Origin: Candidatus Eiseniibacteriota bacterium
Lineage (GTDB): Bacteria; Eisenbacteria; RBG-16-71-46
NCBI GenBank assembly: GCA_005893185.1
Contig: VBOS01000005.1
Coordinates: 1 to 11,479 of the forward strand
Direction of reading: 5' to 3'
Length of the DNA stretch: 11,479 nucleotides
Below, piece after piece: positions 1-9,113 of this stretch; position 1 is the stretch's first letter; every line of letters begins with the position of its first letter. A program made the translations under genes and the position numbers. The notes below the pieces were generated by a model. That model was not told the DNA's origin and did no database searches. It saw only the letters and a list, made by a program, of their open reading frames with translations.

Positions 1-30
1 GCGCCGCGCGGCGCGCGGCGGCCCCGCAGA

Positions 31-687
31 TCACGGATGCCCGAGCACGACCGTGACGTGCACCATCGAGGGCTCCACCGTGCAGCCCTCGGGGAGCCCT
101 TGAGTCCCGACCTCCGTCCGCACGGTGTCACGTCTGCCGTCCACGCGCACAGCCGCCAAGCCGACCGTGTCGAGCTTCGCGACGGCGCGGGCCGGCCCGC
201 TCACCGTCACGGTCGCAGGCTCGAGCACGATCTGCCCGACCGGACGGGCGGCGGAGGGCGGCGCCCACTCGAGACGCGCGGCGACCGGCAGGTGGCGCTG
301 CATCCTACGGTCGAGCTCGAGCGTCACCATGCGCGGCCCCACCAGGCGCTCGACCTCGAGCCCAGGCGGCAGCGGCAGATCCGCTGTGTTGAGCGACCGC
401 TCGAAATGCCCCGCGCGCACGCCCGCGAGCGAAATCCCGATCGAGGGCGGGAAGTACTTCACCCGCAGGACCGGCTTGCCGAGGCCGTGGATCTCGGCTG
501 TCACCGCCGTCGGCACGGGACCCGCGATCGCGAGCGAGTCCGGCAGCTCCTGAAGCACGATGGGGAAGCTCACCGTCTCCTTCGCCGGTCGATCGGTGAG
601 GGCGTTGAAGTACACCAGGGCGGCCAGCAGGAGCGCCACGAGCTTCAGGCCCAGGTTCTCGAGCAGGAGGCTGCGCAGGAGGCTCAT
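31..687 (-). CDS. YbbR/CdaR-like membrane-anchored protein
   Basis: A 218-residue protein with one N-terminal hydrophobic helix (about residues 10-29), preceded by the ENLGLK stretch typical of YbbR proteins. Two beta-rich YbbR-type repeats follow, at about 38-127 and 130-217. In Firmicutes the homologue CdaR binds and modulates the diadenylate cyclase CdaA; elsewhere the role is largely unknown. The topology implies a short cytoplasmic tip and an extracytoplasmic body. The ATG overlaps the stop of the upstream NtrC-like gene by 4 bases (ATGA), so translational coupling is likely and the start is well fixed. Unlike the usual cdaA-ybbR-glmM order, the gene just upstream is a response regulator, not a cyclase. 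Bases 1-30, downstream, show no gene. Family assignment is good; any link to c-di-AMP is inference. Confidence 0.85.
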   Translation of the reverse strand: MSLLRSLLLENLGLKLVALLLAALVYFNALTDRPAKETVSFPIVLQELPDSLAIAGPVPTAVTAEIHGLGKPVLRVKYFPPSIGISLAGVRAGHFERSLNTADLPLPPGLEVERLVGPRMVTLELDRRMQRHLPVAARLEWAPPSAARPVGQIVLEPATVTVSGPARAVAKLDTVGLAAVRVDGRRDTVRTEVGTQGLPEGCTVEPSMVHVTVVLGHP

Positions 688-2174
688 GGCTCGCGCTTCC
701 CGAGCGCGCCCCGGCCTGCGGCGCGCGCGTCGGGCCGTGCCGCGCCGCCGGACTGCGCCCCGACGCCGGGCTCGGGCGCAGCTTCGTCCGCTTCGCCTTC
801 CTCCTCCCCTTCGCCGGGCTTGCGCAGCCCGTGGCGCTCCATGCGCGAGTAGAGCGTGCGGCGCGTGAGCCCCAGGAGCCGCGCCGCCTGGCTCTTGTTG
901 CCGCGTGCCATGTCCAGCGCCTTCAGGATCAGCTCGCGCTCCAGCACCTCGAGCGAGAGGCCATCGGCCGGGATCTCGGGCACCCAGGCGGGCGCATCTC
1001 CCGGATCGCCCATGCGGTCGGGGCGCGCGAAGGTGAGGTGCTCCACCTCGATCGGCTCGGCCCCGGCCAGGATCATCGCGCGCTCCAGCGTGTGCTCCAG
1101 CTCGCGCACGTTGCCGGGGAACGCGTAGCGCTCGAGCGCGCGGCGCGCGGCGGGCGTGACCTGCTCGGGCGATGCGCCGTGGCGCCGCAGGAAGTACTCG
1201 ACCAGCGCCGGGACGTCGCCCGGGCGCTCGCGCAGCGGCGGGAGCCGCACCGGGAACACGTTGAGGCGGAAGAACAGGTCCTCGCGGAACTGCCGCGCGC
1301 GCACCATCTCGGTCAGGTCGCGGTTCGTGGCTGTGATGATGCGCACGTCCACCTGGATCGGCTGGTTGCCGCCCACGCGCGTGAAGGTCTTCTCCTCGAT
1401 CACCTGCAGCAGCTTGACCTGCAGGCTCGTGGGAAGCTCGCCGATCTCGTCGAGCAAGATGGTCCCGCGCTGTGCGTCCTCGAAGCGGCCGGGCTTCTGG
1501 CGCACCGCGCCCGTGAATGCGCCCTTCTCGTGGCCGAACAGCTCGGATTCGAGCAGGCTCTCGGGGAGCGCCCCGCAGTTCACCTTGACCCACGGGCCGG
1601 CTGCGCGGCGGCTCGAGAAGTGGATGGCGCGCGCGAACAGGTCCTTGCCGCTCCCGCTCTCGCCCAGAAGCAGCACGGTCGCGTCGGTGGCCGCGACCTT
1701 GCGCGCCAGCTCGACCGCGCGGCGCGTGGCGGGCGATTCGCCCACGATCGTGGCGAGACCCCGGGTGAGCGAGTCCACCGTGCTCTCGAGCCGCTGGTTC
1801 GCGGCCTTCAATTCACGCTCGCGAGCTGCGCGCTCGAGGATGCTCTTCAGCTCCTCCCGGAACTCGCCCTCCTTGTCCACGTAGTCGTAGGCGCCGCCCT
1901 TGAGCGCCCGCCGCGCCGTGTCCATGCTGGCGTATGCGGTCATGAGCACAACCGTGGTGTCGGGCCACCGCCGCCGGATCGCCTCCAGCAGCGCGAGCCC
2001 GTCGGGCGGCCTCATGCGCAGGTCGGTGATCACGGCTTCGTAGGGGGCGGCTTCCATGCGCTCGAGCGCTTCTTCGCCGCCGCCCACGAAATCCGCCTGG
2101 TGCCCGGCGTCGCGCAGGTCGAGCGCGGTCAGCTCCGCGTTCCGGATCTCGTCGTCAACGACCAGCACGCGCAT
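684..2174 (-). CDS. NtrC-family sigma-54-dependent response regulator
   Basis: A 496-residue regulator with three domains. The receiver (1-115) has acidic pocket D7/D8, phosphoacceptor D51, T79 and K101. The AAA+ domain (about 143-370) has Walker A GESGSGKD at 171-178, the sigma-54 contact loop GAFTGA at 218-223, Walker B ending in D242-E243, and an arginine-rich RLPPLRERPGD segment. A Fis-type helix-turn-helix lies at about 412-450. The family uses ATP to remodel sigma-54 RNA polymerase at enhancer-dependent promoters. Two oddities: the lysine of the receiver is followed by Glu-Gly rather than the usual Pro, and a low-complexity acidic then Gly/Ala/Arg tail of about 46 residues follows the helix-turn-helix. 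A GAGGA ribosome site about 8 bases before the ATG supports the start. It lies 93 bases after the kinase gene and overlaps the YbbR gene. Confidence 0.96.
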   Translation of the reverse strand: MRVLVVDDEIRNAELTALDLRDAGHQADFVGGGEEALERMEAAPYEAVITDLRMRPPDGLALLEAIRRRWPDTTVVLMTAYASMDTARRALKGGAYDYVDKEGEFREELKSILERAARERELKAANQRLESTVDSLTRGLATIVGESPATRRAVELARKVAATDATVLLLGESGSGKDLFARAIHFSSRRAAGPWVKVNCGALPESLLESELFGHEKGAFTGAVRQKPGRFEDAQRGTILLDEIGELPTSLQVKLLQVIEEKTFTRVGGNQPIQVDVRIITATNRDLTEMVRARQFREDLFFRLNVFPVRLPPLRERPGDVPALVEYFLRRHGASPEQVTPAARRALERYAFPGNVRELEHTLERAMILAGAEPIEVEHLTFARPDRMGDPGDAPAWVPEIPADGLSLEVLERELILKALDMARGNKSQAARLLGLTRRTLYSRMERHGLRKPGEGEEEGEADEAAPEPGVGAQSGGAARPDARAAGRGALGKREP

Positions 2175-2267
2175 GCTTCATCCTCGTAAACGAGCCGCGG
2201 CGGGCGGCCCCGAGCCTGGTTGCGCCCGGCGCAGCGCGTCTCGCGAATGCGGCGGGGGCCGCCGCTC

Positions 2268-3578
2268 TCACCTCCGGCACCGCGGGAGGCGCACGACGCA
2301 GGTCGTGCCGCGCCCCGGCTCGCCGCTGATCTCGAGATCGCCCCCCGAGGACTGTACCAGCCTTCGCGTGAGAAAGAGACCCAGCCCCGAGCCGCGCGCC
2401 TTGGTGGTGACGAACGCCTCCCCGATCCGCCCCGCGATCTCGGGCGCCACCCCCGATCCGGTGTCCCGGACCGCGAACTCGAACCTTCCCCCGCGCTCGG
2501 CGCGCGAGAGGTCGAGCCGCCCGCCCTCGGGCATGGCTTCGAGCGCGTTCAGGATCAGGTTCAGGAAGACCTGCTTCAGGGATTCGGCGTCGAGCGCCAC
2601 CGGCGCTTCGCCTTCGAGGTCGCTCCTCCCCACCACGACCTTGCGCGCGCGGCATTCGTCGTCGAGCAGATCGAGCGTCGCGCGCAGCGCGGCCCCCGCG
2701 TCGCCCGGCGCGGCCGCGTCCCCCGTGCCTTCTTCCGCACGCGCGAACTGGAGGTAGCGCGCGACCGTGCGCGACAAGCGGTCGGTCTCATCTACGATGA
2801 AGCCGGCCATGCGCTCGGCCTCGGGCTCGAGCTTGCCCAGCCGCTGCGCCGAGCCGCGGATGATGGCGAGCGGATTCTTGATCTCGTGCGCCAGCGTGGC
2901 TGTGAGCCGGCCCATCGCGGCCAGGTTCTCGGCGCGCGCGAGCCTTCGCTCGAGCCGTTCGGCCGCGAGCCCCGCGCGGATGCGCAGCGCTGCGAGGATC
3001 GCGACCGCGAGCGCGATCACGAAAACGGTGCTCGCCAGCCGGCGGCGAAAGCGCGCCAGCACCGGGCGATAGTCCTCGCGCCCCTCGACCGCGACCACGC
3101 CCGCGACGCGGCCGCCCGCGCCACTCACAGGCGCGAGACCGGCGCGGTAGGTCGCGCCGGAAAGCGTGTAGGCCTGCGTCACGATCGCGTGGCCCGCGAG
3201 CGCCTCCGCGACATCGCCCGGCGCCAGCGTGTCGAGCCGCGTGGGCTCGTGCGGGTACTCCGGTCCGCGGCAGTCGAAGACCACGGCGCGCGCCGAGTCG
3301 AAGAGCGAAGCGTTGGCGAGCCCCGTGGTCGCGCGCAGCGCCGTGAGCTGCACCTCGAGGTTGGCGTAGCCCGTGCCCTCATCGCCTAGGATGCGGGCGT
3401 CCGCGATGTCTTGCGGGCTGATCTGCGAGGCGGTGGCAGCCGCCACGTTCGAGAGCCGGCGCTGGAACTCGGTCTCGAGCGCCGTCCGCACGCCTACGTA
3501 GGAAAGCCACGAGAGGAAGAGCGTGCCGAGCACGGCCACCGCCGCAAACAGCAGCGTGCCGGAGATGGCGCGGTTCAC
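2268..3578 (-). CDS. NtrB/ZraS-like sensor histidine kinase
   Basis: A 436-residue membrane kinase. A first helix (about 5-30) and a second (about 183-200) flank an extracytoplasmic sensor of about 150 residues that looks Cache-like by pattern only. A short linker leads to the dimerisation domain, with the H-box AHEIKNPL and phospho-acceptor H231. The ATPase domain has the N-box around N344, G1 DTGSGV (372-377), an F-box at EAF (387-389) and G2 GSGLGL (396-401). The form matches kinases paired with NtrC-type regulators, and the next gene encodes one, so they are almost certainly partners. The start is GTG, preceded by a GGGGAG ribosome site; no usable ATG exists near it. The gene begins 18 bases after the MOSC gene stop, so the two are probably cotranscribed. 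The ligand cannot be read from sequence. Confidence 0.95.
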   Translation of the reverse strand: MNRAISGTLLFAAVAVLGTLFLSWLSYVGVRTALETEFQRRLSNVAAATASQISPQDIADARILGDEGTGYANLEVQLTALRATTGLANASLFDSARAVVFDCRGPEYPHEPTRLDTLAPGDVAEALAGHAIVTQAYTLSGATYRAGLAPVSGAGGRVAGVVAVEGREDYRPVLARFRRRLASTVFVIALAVAILAALRIRAGLAAERLERRLARAENLAAMGRLTATLAHEIKNPLAIIRGSAQRLGKLEPEAERMAGFIVDETDRLSRTVARYLQFARAEEGTGDAAAPGDAGAALRATLDLLDDECRARKVVVGRSDLEGEAPVALDAESLKQVFLNLILNALEAMPEGGRLDLSRAERGGRFEFAVRDTGSGVAPEIAGRIGEAFVTTKARGSGLGLFLTRRLVQSSGGDLEISGEPGRGTTCVVRLPRCRR

Positions 3579-3596
3579 AGCTGGCTCCCCGCCCGC

Positions 3597-4025
3597 TCAG
3601 GCGGGCGGCTCGACCTGGATCGCGTCGCCGACCGCGAACGAGCCCGCCTGGACCACGCGCACGAACCGGCCGCGGCGGCCTTCGAGCGAGCGCTGGAGGC
3701 CGGGCCTCAGCTCGTCCATGCGGGCGCACGGATCGCAGGGCCCCGCCACCTCGAGCAGCGCGCCGCCCACGCGCAGGCGCGCGCCGAGGACCAGCCCGTC
3801 GAGAGCGAGCCCACGCACCGTGACCTGCTCGCGGATCGCGCCGTGAGCGAGCCCGAACTCGTTCAACACTTCCTCCTCGACCACCAGCACCTGTCGCCGG
3901 CTGTGGCGCCTGGCGTGGCGGTCGCCTTCGAGTCCTGTCTCGAGCACGGCGCTCACGTGTGGGACGGCGACGAGCGGCGCGCGGCTGCTCTTGCTGAGGT
4001 GGAGTGCGACGACGGTGGCTGGCAT
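3597..4025 (-). CDS. MOSC-domain protein
   Basis: A 142-residue single-domain protein. It carries MOSC-family hallmarks: ETGLEGDRHA (29-38), a following VVEEEVLNEFG stretch (48-58), the G-x-x-L-x-x-L-x-x-G-A-x-L-x-V-G core (about 72-87), and a cysteine region CDPCARMD (97-104) where the family's sulfur-carrying or catalytic cysteine lies. MOSC domains occur in molybdenum-cofactor sulfurases and in the YiiM/YuaD stand-alone proteins, which act in sulfur or molybdenum transfer; the substrate here is unknown. The frame stays open further upstream, but the ATG used has a GGAG site 7 bases before it and opens directly into the MOSC fold, so this start is preferred over one at 4184. It is the first gene of the apparent operon with the kinase, regulator and YbbR genes. 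Its link to signalling is unexplained. Confidence 0.88.
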   Translation of the reverse strand: MPATVVALHLSKSSRAPLVAVPHVSAVLETGLEGDRHARRHSRRQVLVVEEEVLNEFGLAHGAIREQVTVRGLALDGLVLGARLRVGGALLEVAGPCDPCARMDELRPGLQRSLEGRRGRFVRVVQAGSFAVGDAIQVEPPA

Positions 4026-4106
4026 GAGGCATCTCCGAGACTCGGTTGGGAGAGGATTCGCCGCGGCCCGCGGCTGGGCTCCGCTTGTAAACGCTCGAGG
4101 GCAAGG

Positions 4107-4149
4107 CGTCGCGGGCGAGCGACGAGCGGAAACGTGGCCTTCAAGCCAC
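4107..4149 (-). terminator. Two tandem small hairpins after the LiaI-like gene
   Basis: Two perfect inverted repeats lie in the 168-base gap between the LiaI-like stop and the MOSC start. One is GTGGC/GCCAC with a 6-base loop (4134-4149). The other is CGTCGC/GCGACG with a 6-base loop (4107-4124). Read on the minus strand they follow the LiaI-like gene, and a short GTTTCC follows the first. No real U-tract is present, so intrinsic termination is weakly supported. They could equally be chance in GC-rich DNA or part of the MOSC operon leader. Confidence 0.25.
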
Positions 4150-4193
4150 TTTGGAGCGAGGAGCCGACCGCGCAACGCAGCCATCGGGCGTTT

Positions 4194-4568
4194 TCAAGCG
4201 GAGCCCCACGGCTTCCGGCGCGCTCCGAGCAGCATCGATGCCCCGACCGCCACCAGGATGATCGGCCAGATCTTGAGGAGCATGCGCCACTTCATGGCGC
4301 CGAGCGTGAAGAAGAGCGCGAAGCCGCCGACGAGGACCAGCGTGATTCCGGGGCTCAGCACACGCCGCTCGTTCACCATGTGCGTGGCGCCGACCGCGAT
4401 CAGGACCAGCGGCCACCAGCGTAGGAGGAATGTCCAGAGATGGACGTGGCCTCCCTGGGCCGCGAGAAACAGCGCGCCGACCATGACCAGGATCACGCCC
4501 CAGACCGGGAACTCGACCCGGGGCCTCGAGGCCTGGATCGGCATGTGGACGGGGATCGGCTGCTCCAT
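4194..4568 (-). CDS. LiaI/DUF5668-type four-helix membrane protein
   Basis: A 124-residue protein made of two similar hydrophobic halves. Each half has a helix rich in V/G/L (about 21-37 and 73-90), then a W-containing turn and a second helix ending in a shared IAVGA/VAVGA pattern (about 45-62 and 97-112). The duplicated RWWPLVLIAVGA and KIWPIILVAVGA segments are the typical mark of the LiaI-LiaF-like transmembrane region (DUF5668). LiaF is involved in cell-envelope stress sensing in Firmicutes, but this protein lacks a C-terminal LiaF domain, so the role is unknown. The N-terminus (1-20) is polar and probably cytoplasmic. A strong GGGAGGAG site lies about 6 bases before the ATG. It is encoded in the same direction as the MOSC operon but separated from it by 168 bases. 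Confidence 0.78.
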   Translation of the reverse strand: MEQPIPVHMPIQASRPRVEFPVWGVILVMVGALFLAAQGGHVHLWTFLLRWWPLVLIAVGATHMVNERRVLSPGITLVLVGGFALFFTLGAMKWRMLLKIWPIILVAVGASMLLGARRKPWGSA

Positions 4569-4873
4569 GCTGGCTCCTCCCTGTGACGCTCTCCCTAGGC
4601 CCGCGCAGGCGCCCGATCCGTCGAGTTATCGGCGCAAAGGACCAAGAACATCAGGCGGCTTGGCACGGGTGGGCCGCCGCGCCGGGCTCCTGATAGACTG
4701 CGCCCTTCGGTTCCCACGCCCCTCGGCGTCATCGCAGCACATGACCAGGACGGTCGCTGCCGATCCCATCGGTTGACCATGAAGACTCCCTGCCGGTTCG
4801 AGCCGCATCCGCGCCCGTCCGCGCTCGGAGCCGTGCATCGCGGTCGACATCAGGCGCCACGGGGAATGACGTA
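4569..4873. promoter_or_regulatory. Divergent intergenic region between the LiaI-like and PrsW genes
   Basis: This 305-base segment must hold the promoters of two divergent genes. On the plus strand an extended -10-like TGATAGACT lies at 4691-4699, without a good -35. TTGACC at 4773-4778 has no good -10 partner. A 13-base palindrome, CCGAT-CCC-ATCGG, lies at 4760-4772 and is flanked by GGTC and GACC. Two short plus-strand reading frames follow each other: an 11-codon ORF (4741-4776), then a 31-codon ORF (4779-4874) whose TAA overlaps the PrsW ATG as TAATG. No confident promoter was found for the minus-strand gene. No RNA gene was recognised. Confidence 0.45.
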
Positions 4874-6541
4874 ATGGAGGCCCCCCCAAATCCCGTACCC
4901 GTGCGCGTCCGGCACGCCGGGCTGTGGGTGCTGGTCGCCGTGGTGTTGCTGGCTGCCGTGGGATTCGACCTCATCCGGCGGCGGCCGGATCCCCCGCCAC
5001 CCGCGGATCCAGCCGAACACGCGAGCCGACTGCTCGAGGCCGGGCTCGAGCGAGAGGCCGTCGGCGTACTGCAAGAAGATGCGCTGGCCCACCCCGATGA
5101 CATCGCGGCCCATTACGCATACATCAGCCTCGCGCTTCGGCGGCAGAGCACCCGCGAGCGATACCAGCACGGAGACGACCACGCCCTCCTCGACTTCTAC
5201 GAGGGACTGGCGGACACGAGCGACGGCTCCCGGCGGGACATCGGCCACTACGCCCTGGGCCTCTGCTGGACCCTGATCGGCGAGCCCGGGCGGGCGCTCT
5301 CGGCATTCGACAGCGTGGCCAACCGGCATCTGCCCTACCTGAACAACTCCGAAGGCCGTGCGCGATTGGGGCTCGGGATGACGGCGCAGGCCGAGTCACT
5401 GTTCCGGGTGGAGGTTCGCCTCGGCTACAACGTCGCCGGCGCCGTCCATAACCTTGCCGACCTGGCCGTGGCGCAGGGCGACTGGAAGGCGTTGCGCACG
5501 CTGCTCGCCGATCGCAGGACGGCCGCCTACGTGCCCCCCGCAACGTACCGCCTGCTGCTGCTCCATCAGGGTCGGCTCCTGGAGTACCTGCCGGCCTTTC
5601 TGGCGACCTATCGAATGCCGTTCACGTGGCCCCATGTTCTGATCGCCTTGTTCTGCGGGTTGATCTGGTTCCTGCTCATCCGCTGGTGGGACCTGTTCGA
5701 GAAGGAGCCGCTCTGGCTCTGCGTCCTGACCGTGGTCGGCGGCTTCGTCGTGGCCAACGGTGTCTATGCCGTGAACGATGCGGTGTCGCTGGTGGCGAGC
5801 GTGGGGCCCACGGGCCAAGCTGTGCACGATTACCTCTACTATTTCGCGGCCGTGGGGATCGTCGAGGAGACCCTGAAGCTGGTCCCGGTGGCGCTGGTAT
5901 TCCTGCTCACCCGGCACATCGACGAGCCGCTCGACTGGCTGATCTACGCCTGCCTTTCGGCCCTGGGCTTCGCGTTGTCCGAGAACTACGAAAACCTCTC
6001 CCTGCGCGGCCTGCACGTCGGCATCTCCCGCGTGTTCTTCACGACCCCGTTCCATCTCACGCTCTCGGGGCTGGCGGCGATGAGCATCCCCGAGGCCCGC
6101 TTCCGCGGCCAGAGTCCCGTGCGCGGGCTGATCATCGCGCTGCCGATCGTGGCGGTCGTGCACGGGACCTTCGACTTCCTGGCCGACTGGAACGGCGGCG
6201 CGTTTTCAATCCTCAACCTCGGCATCCTCATCGTGTGGGGCGTGGCGTTCATGGAGTGCGTGAACCTGCTCGGCACCGTGAGCCCGTTTCGCAAGATGCT
6301 GGAGCGGGCTCGGTTCATCGCCTTGCCGTGGCTGATCGCGGCGTTCGGGGCGCTCTGCTTTGGGATCTTCGCGGTCAATGCTTCGCGCCTTCCGCACGAC
6401 GTCGCCACCGAGCTGTTCAAGTCCGACGTGTCATCCGGCGTGATCATCGTCGGGGTGCTTTGGATCTACACCCGATTGAGGATCGGGGCCGCTTCGGATC
6501 CGCGCCCCGTTCAATGGCGGCGATCCGAGCCGCCGGTCTGA
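4874..6541 (+). CDS. PrsW-family intramembrane protease with N-terminal TPR-like domain
   Basis: A 555-residue membrane protein. An N-terminal helix (about 15-34) is followed by a Pro-rich linker and a helical, TPR-like soluble region (about 46-245). From about 253 a multi-helix PrsW/M82 domain begins. The entry motif WDLFEKEPLW (272-281) precedes EETLK with E331, E332 and K335. Next come FALSENYENL with E370, intramembrane H394, and HGTFDF with H430 and D434. These match the Glu and His positions of glutamic-type intramembrane proteases. Further hydrophobic segments lie at about 446-465, 484-502 and 521-533. B. subtilis PrsW starts anti-sigma factor RsiW degradation; no ECF sigma or anti-sigma gene is nearby, so the substrate is unknown. 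A GGGGA site lies 8 bases before the ATG. The TPR extension is unusual and may bind substrate or partner. Confidence 0.9.
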   Translation: MEAPPNPVPVRVRHAGLWVLVAVVLLAAVGFDLIRRRPDPPPPADPAEHASRLLEAGLEREAVGVLQEDALAHPDDIAAHYAYISLALRRQSTRERYQHGDDHALLDFYEGLADTSDGSRRDIGHYALGLCWTLIGEPGRALSAFDSVANRHLPYLNNSEGRARLGLGMTAQAESLFRVEVRLGYNVAGAVHNLADLAVAQGDWKALRTLLADRRTAAYVPPATYRLLLLHQGRLLEYLPAFLATYRMPFTWPHVLIALFCGLIWFLLIRWWDLFEKEPLWLCVLTVVGGFVVANGVYAVNDAVSLVASVGPTGQAVHDYLYYFAAVGIVEETLKLVPVALVFLLTRHIDEPLDWLIYACLSALGFALSENYENLSLRGLHVGISRVFFTTPFHLTLSGLAAMSIPEARFRGQSPVRGLIIALPIVAVVHGTFDFLADWNGGAFSILNLGILIVWGVAFMECVNLLGTVSPFRKMLERARFIALPWLIAAFGALCFGIFAVNASRLPHDVATELFKSDVSSGVIIVGVLWIYTRLRIGAASDPRPVQWRRSEPPV

Positions 6542-6644
6542 ACCGCTTACGGCTCAGGGGCGGGGGCGCGCCGGGGCAGCGACGTCGTGGCCCGTGCGCG
6601 AGCCCACGATCATGGTTGAAATGTGCTGGGGGCCGCGGCTGCCG

Positions 6645-7430
6645 TCATGCTGCGGCAACCCGCGCCAGCACCACCGTGATGTTGTCCGGGCCACCGCGCT
6701 GATTGGCGAGCCGGATCGCGTCGGCGCAGCCCTGCGCGAGATCGGCGTTGCTCGCAGCGGCCTTCAGCTCCTCGTCTGCGACCACGCCGTGCAGCCCGTC
6801 GCTGCAGACCAACACCGTGTCGCCTGCTCGCAGCATCACCGGCACCGGCTCGGCGTCGATCTCGACGTGCGGGCCAACGCCCACGCTGCGCGTCACAACG
6901 TTGCGGCGCGGGTCCACCTTCGCCTGCTCGGGCGTGAGCTGTCCGTCGCGCACGAGCTGCGCGACCAGCGAGTGGTCGCGAGTGAGCTGGCGGATGCGAC
7001 CATCCTGGATCAAGTACGCGCGGCTGTCGCCGACGTGCGCGAGGTAGGCGTCGGCACCGCGCAGCACGACGGCTGTGCATGTCGTCCCCATGCCGGACAG
7101 CTCGGGGTGCGCTGCACTCTCGCGATGCACGGCGCGGTTCGCGGCCTCGACGGCGTGGTGCAGGTCCTCGAGCAGGTCCACGCCCGGCGCCTCGCGGTAG
7201 AAGCTCAGCACCGTCTCGACCGCGAGCCGGCTCGCGACCTCGCCCGCGCGCGAGCCGCCCATGCCGTCTGCGACCACGATCAGGACGCCCCGCCGGCTGC
7301 GCTCATCCGCCACGGGCGGAATCCAGTGGCCGTGGCTGTCCTCGTTCTGGGCGCGCTTGAGCCCCAGGTCCGTGGCCGCCTTCACCTCCACCATCATGCT
7401 CGCTTCCCCACGGACGATGGCTCCGCTCAC
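6645..7430 (-). CDS. PP2C-type Ser/Thr protein phosphatase (PrpC/Stp-like)
   Basis: A 261-residue stand-alone PPM/PP2C phosphatase that removes phosphate from Ser/Thr using two metal ions. Visible motifs in order are RAQNEDS (26-32), VADGMGG (53-59), GTTCTA (115-120), HVGDSRAYL (132-140), LTRDHS (149-154), NVVTRSVG (177-184), LVCSDG (207-212) and GGPDNITVV (246-254). Metal-binding residues D31, D55, D211 and D249 are present, so it should be active. The GTG start has a GAGAGG site 6 bases upstream. A tandem ATG-ATG 33 bases downstream (first at 7397) with a GGGGA site is a real alternative and gives a more typical N-terminus. It lies 61 bases after the lipoamide dehydrogenase stop and is probably cotranscribed. 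No cognate kinase gene is in the window. Confidence 0.93.
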   Translation of the reverse strand: MSGAIVRGEASMMVEVKAATDLGLKRAQNEDSHGHWIPPVADERSRRGVLIVVADGMGGSRAGEVASRLAVETVLSFYREAPGVDLLEDLHHAVEAANRAVHRESAAHPELSGMGTTCTAVVLRGADAYLAHVGDSRAYLIQDGRIRQLTRDHSLVAQLVRDGQLTPEQAKVDPRRNVVTRSVGVGPHVEIDAEPVPVMLRAGDTVLVCSDGLHGVVADEELKAAASNADLAQGCADAIRLANQRGGPDNITVVLARVAAA

Positions 7431-7491
7431 GATGCGCCTCTCAATGCTGCGCCGGGGCCCCGAGGGCGGCCGGCTGGTGGAGGATCGCGCC

Positions 7492-8913
<1,422 letters not shown>

Positions 8914-8981
8914 GGGCTGGCTCGCTGGGGGACGCGATCGAAACGTGTGCGGGCTTCGGGGAATCGTGACCGGACGCCCGA

Positions 8982-9010
8982 ACTGTAGGAATTGCGCCGG
9001 AACCTGTCAA
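8982..9010 (-). promoter_or_regulatory. Sigma-70-like promoter for the lipoamide dehydrogenase gene
   Basis: On the minus strand a perfect -35 TTGACA (9010-9005) is followed by a 17-base spacer and a -10 TACAGT (8987-8982), which matches TATAAT at four of six positions. Transcription would start near 8975, giving a leader of about 60 bases before the ATG at 8913. The box pair stands out in GC-rich surroundings and points at the only gene downstream on that strand. Confidence 0.6.
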
Positions 9011-9113
9011 CGGCGCGTCGAAGCAGAGCGCCCATCCCATCGAGCGCCCGCCTGGAGGGGGCGCGGACGATCACGTAGTCTGTCGGTGGCCGTGAAGTGA
9101 GGTCGTTGGGCGC

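Noticed and set aside
1..30. Very GC-rich segment after the YbbR stop containing GCCGCGCGGC
   Set aside because: It is too short to judge at the window edge and could be a terminator or the next gene's start.
31..1593. 520-residue minus-strand frame running through the YbbR gene and beyond
   Set aside because: Only the last 218 residues are YbbR-like. The rest is Arg/Ala/Gly-rich shadow of the NtrC-like gene, and the coupled ATG at 687 is the sensible start.
831..2189. 452-residue plus-strand frame
   Set aside because: It is antisense to the NtrC-like gene and has the composition of a GC-rich shadow frame with no domain features.
4661..4676. TTGGCACG-like sequence resembling a sigma-54 -24 element
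   Set aside because: The spacing puts CC rather than GC at the -12 position, so the GG-N10-GC rule fails.
6585..6609. TCGTGG/CCACGA hairpin between the convergent PrsW and PP2C genes
   Set aside because: A 6-bp stem with a 13-base loop and no T-tract is too weak to call a terminator.
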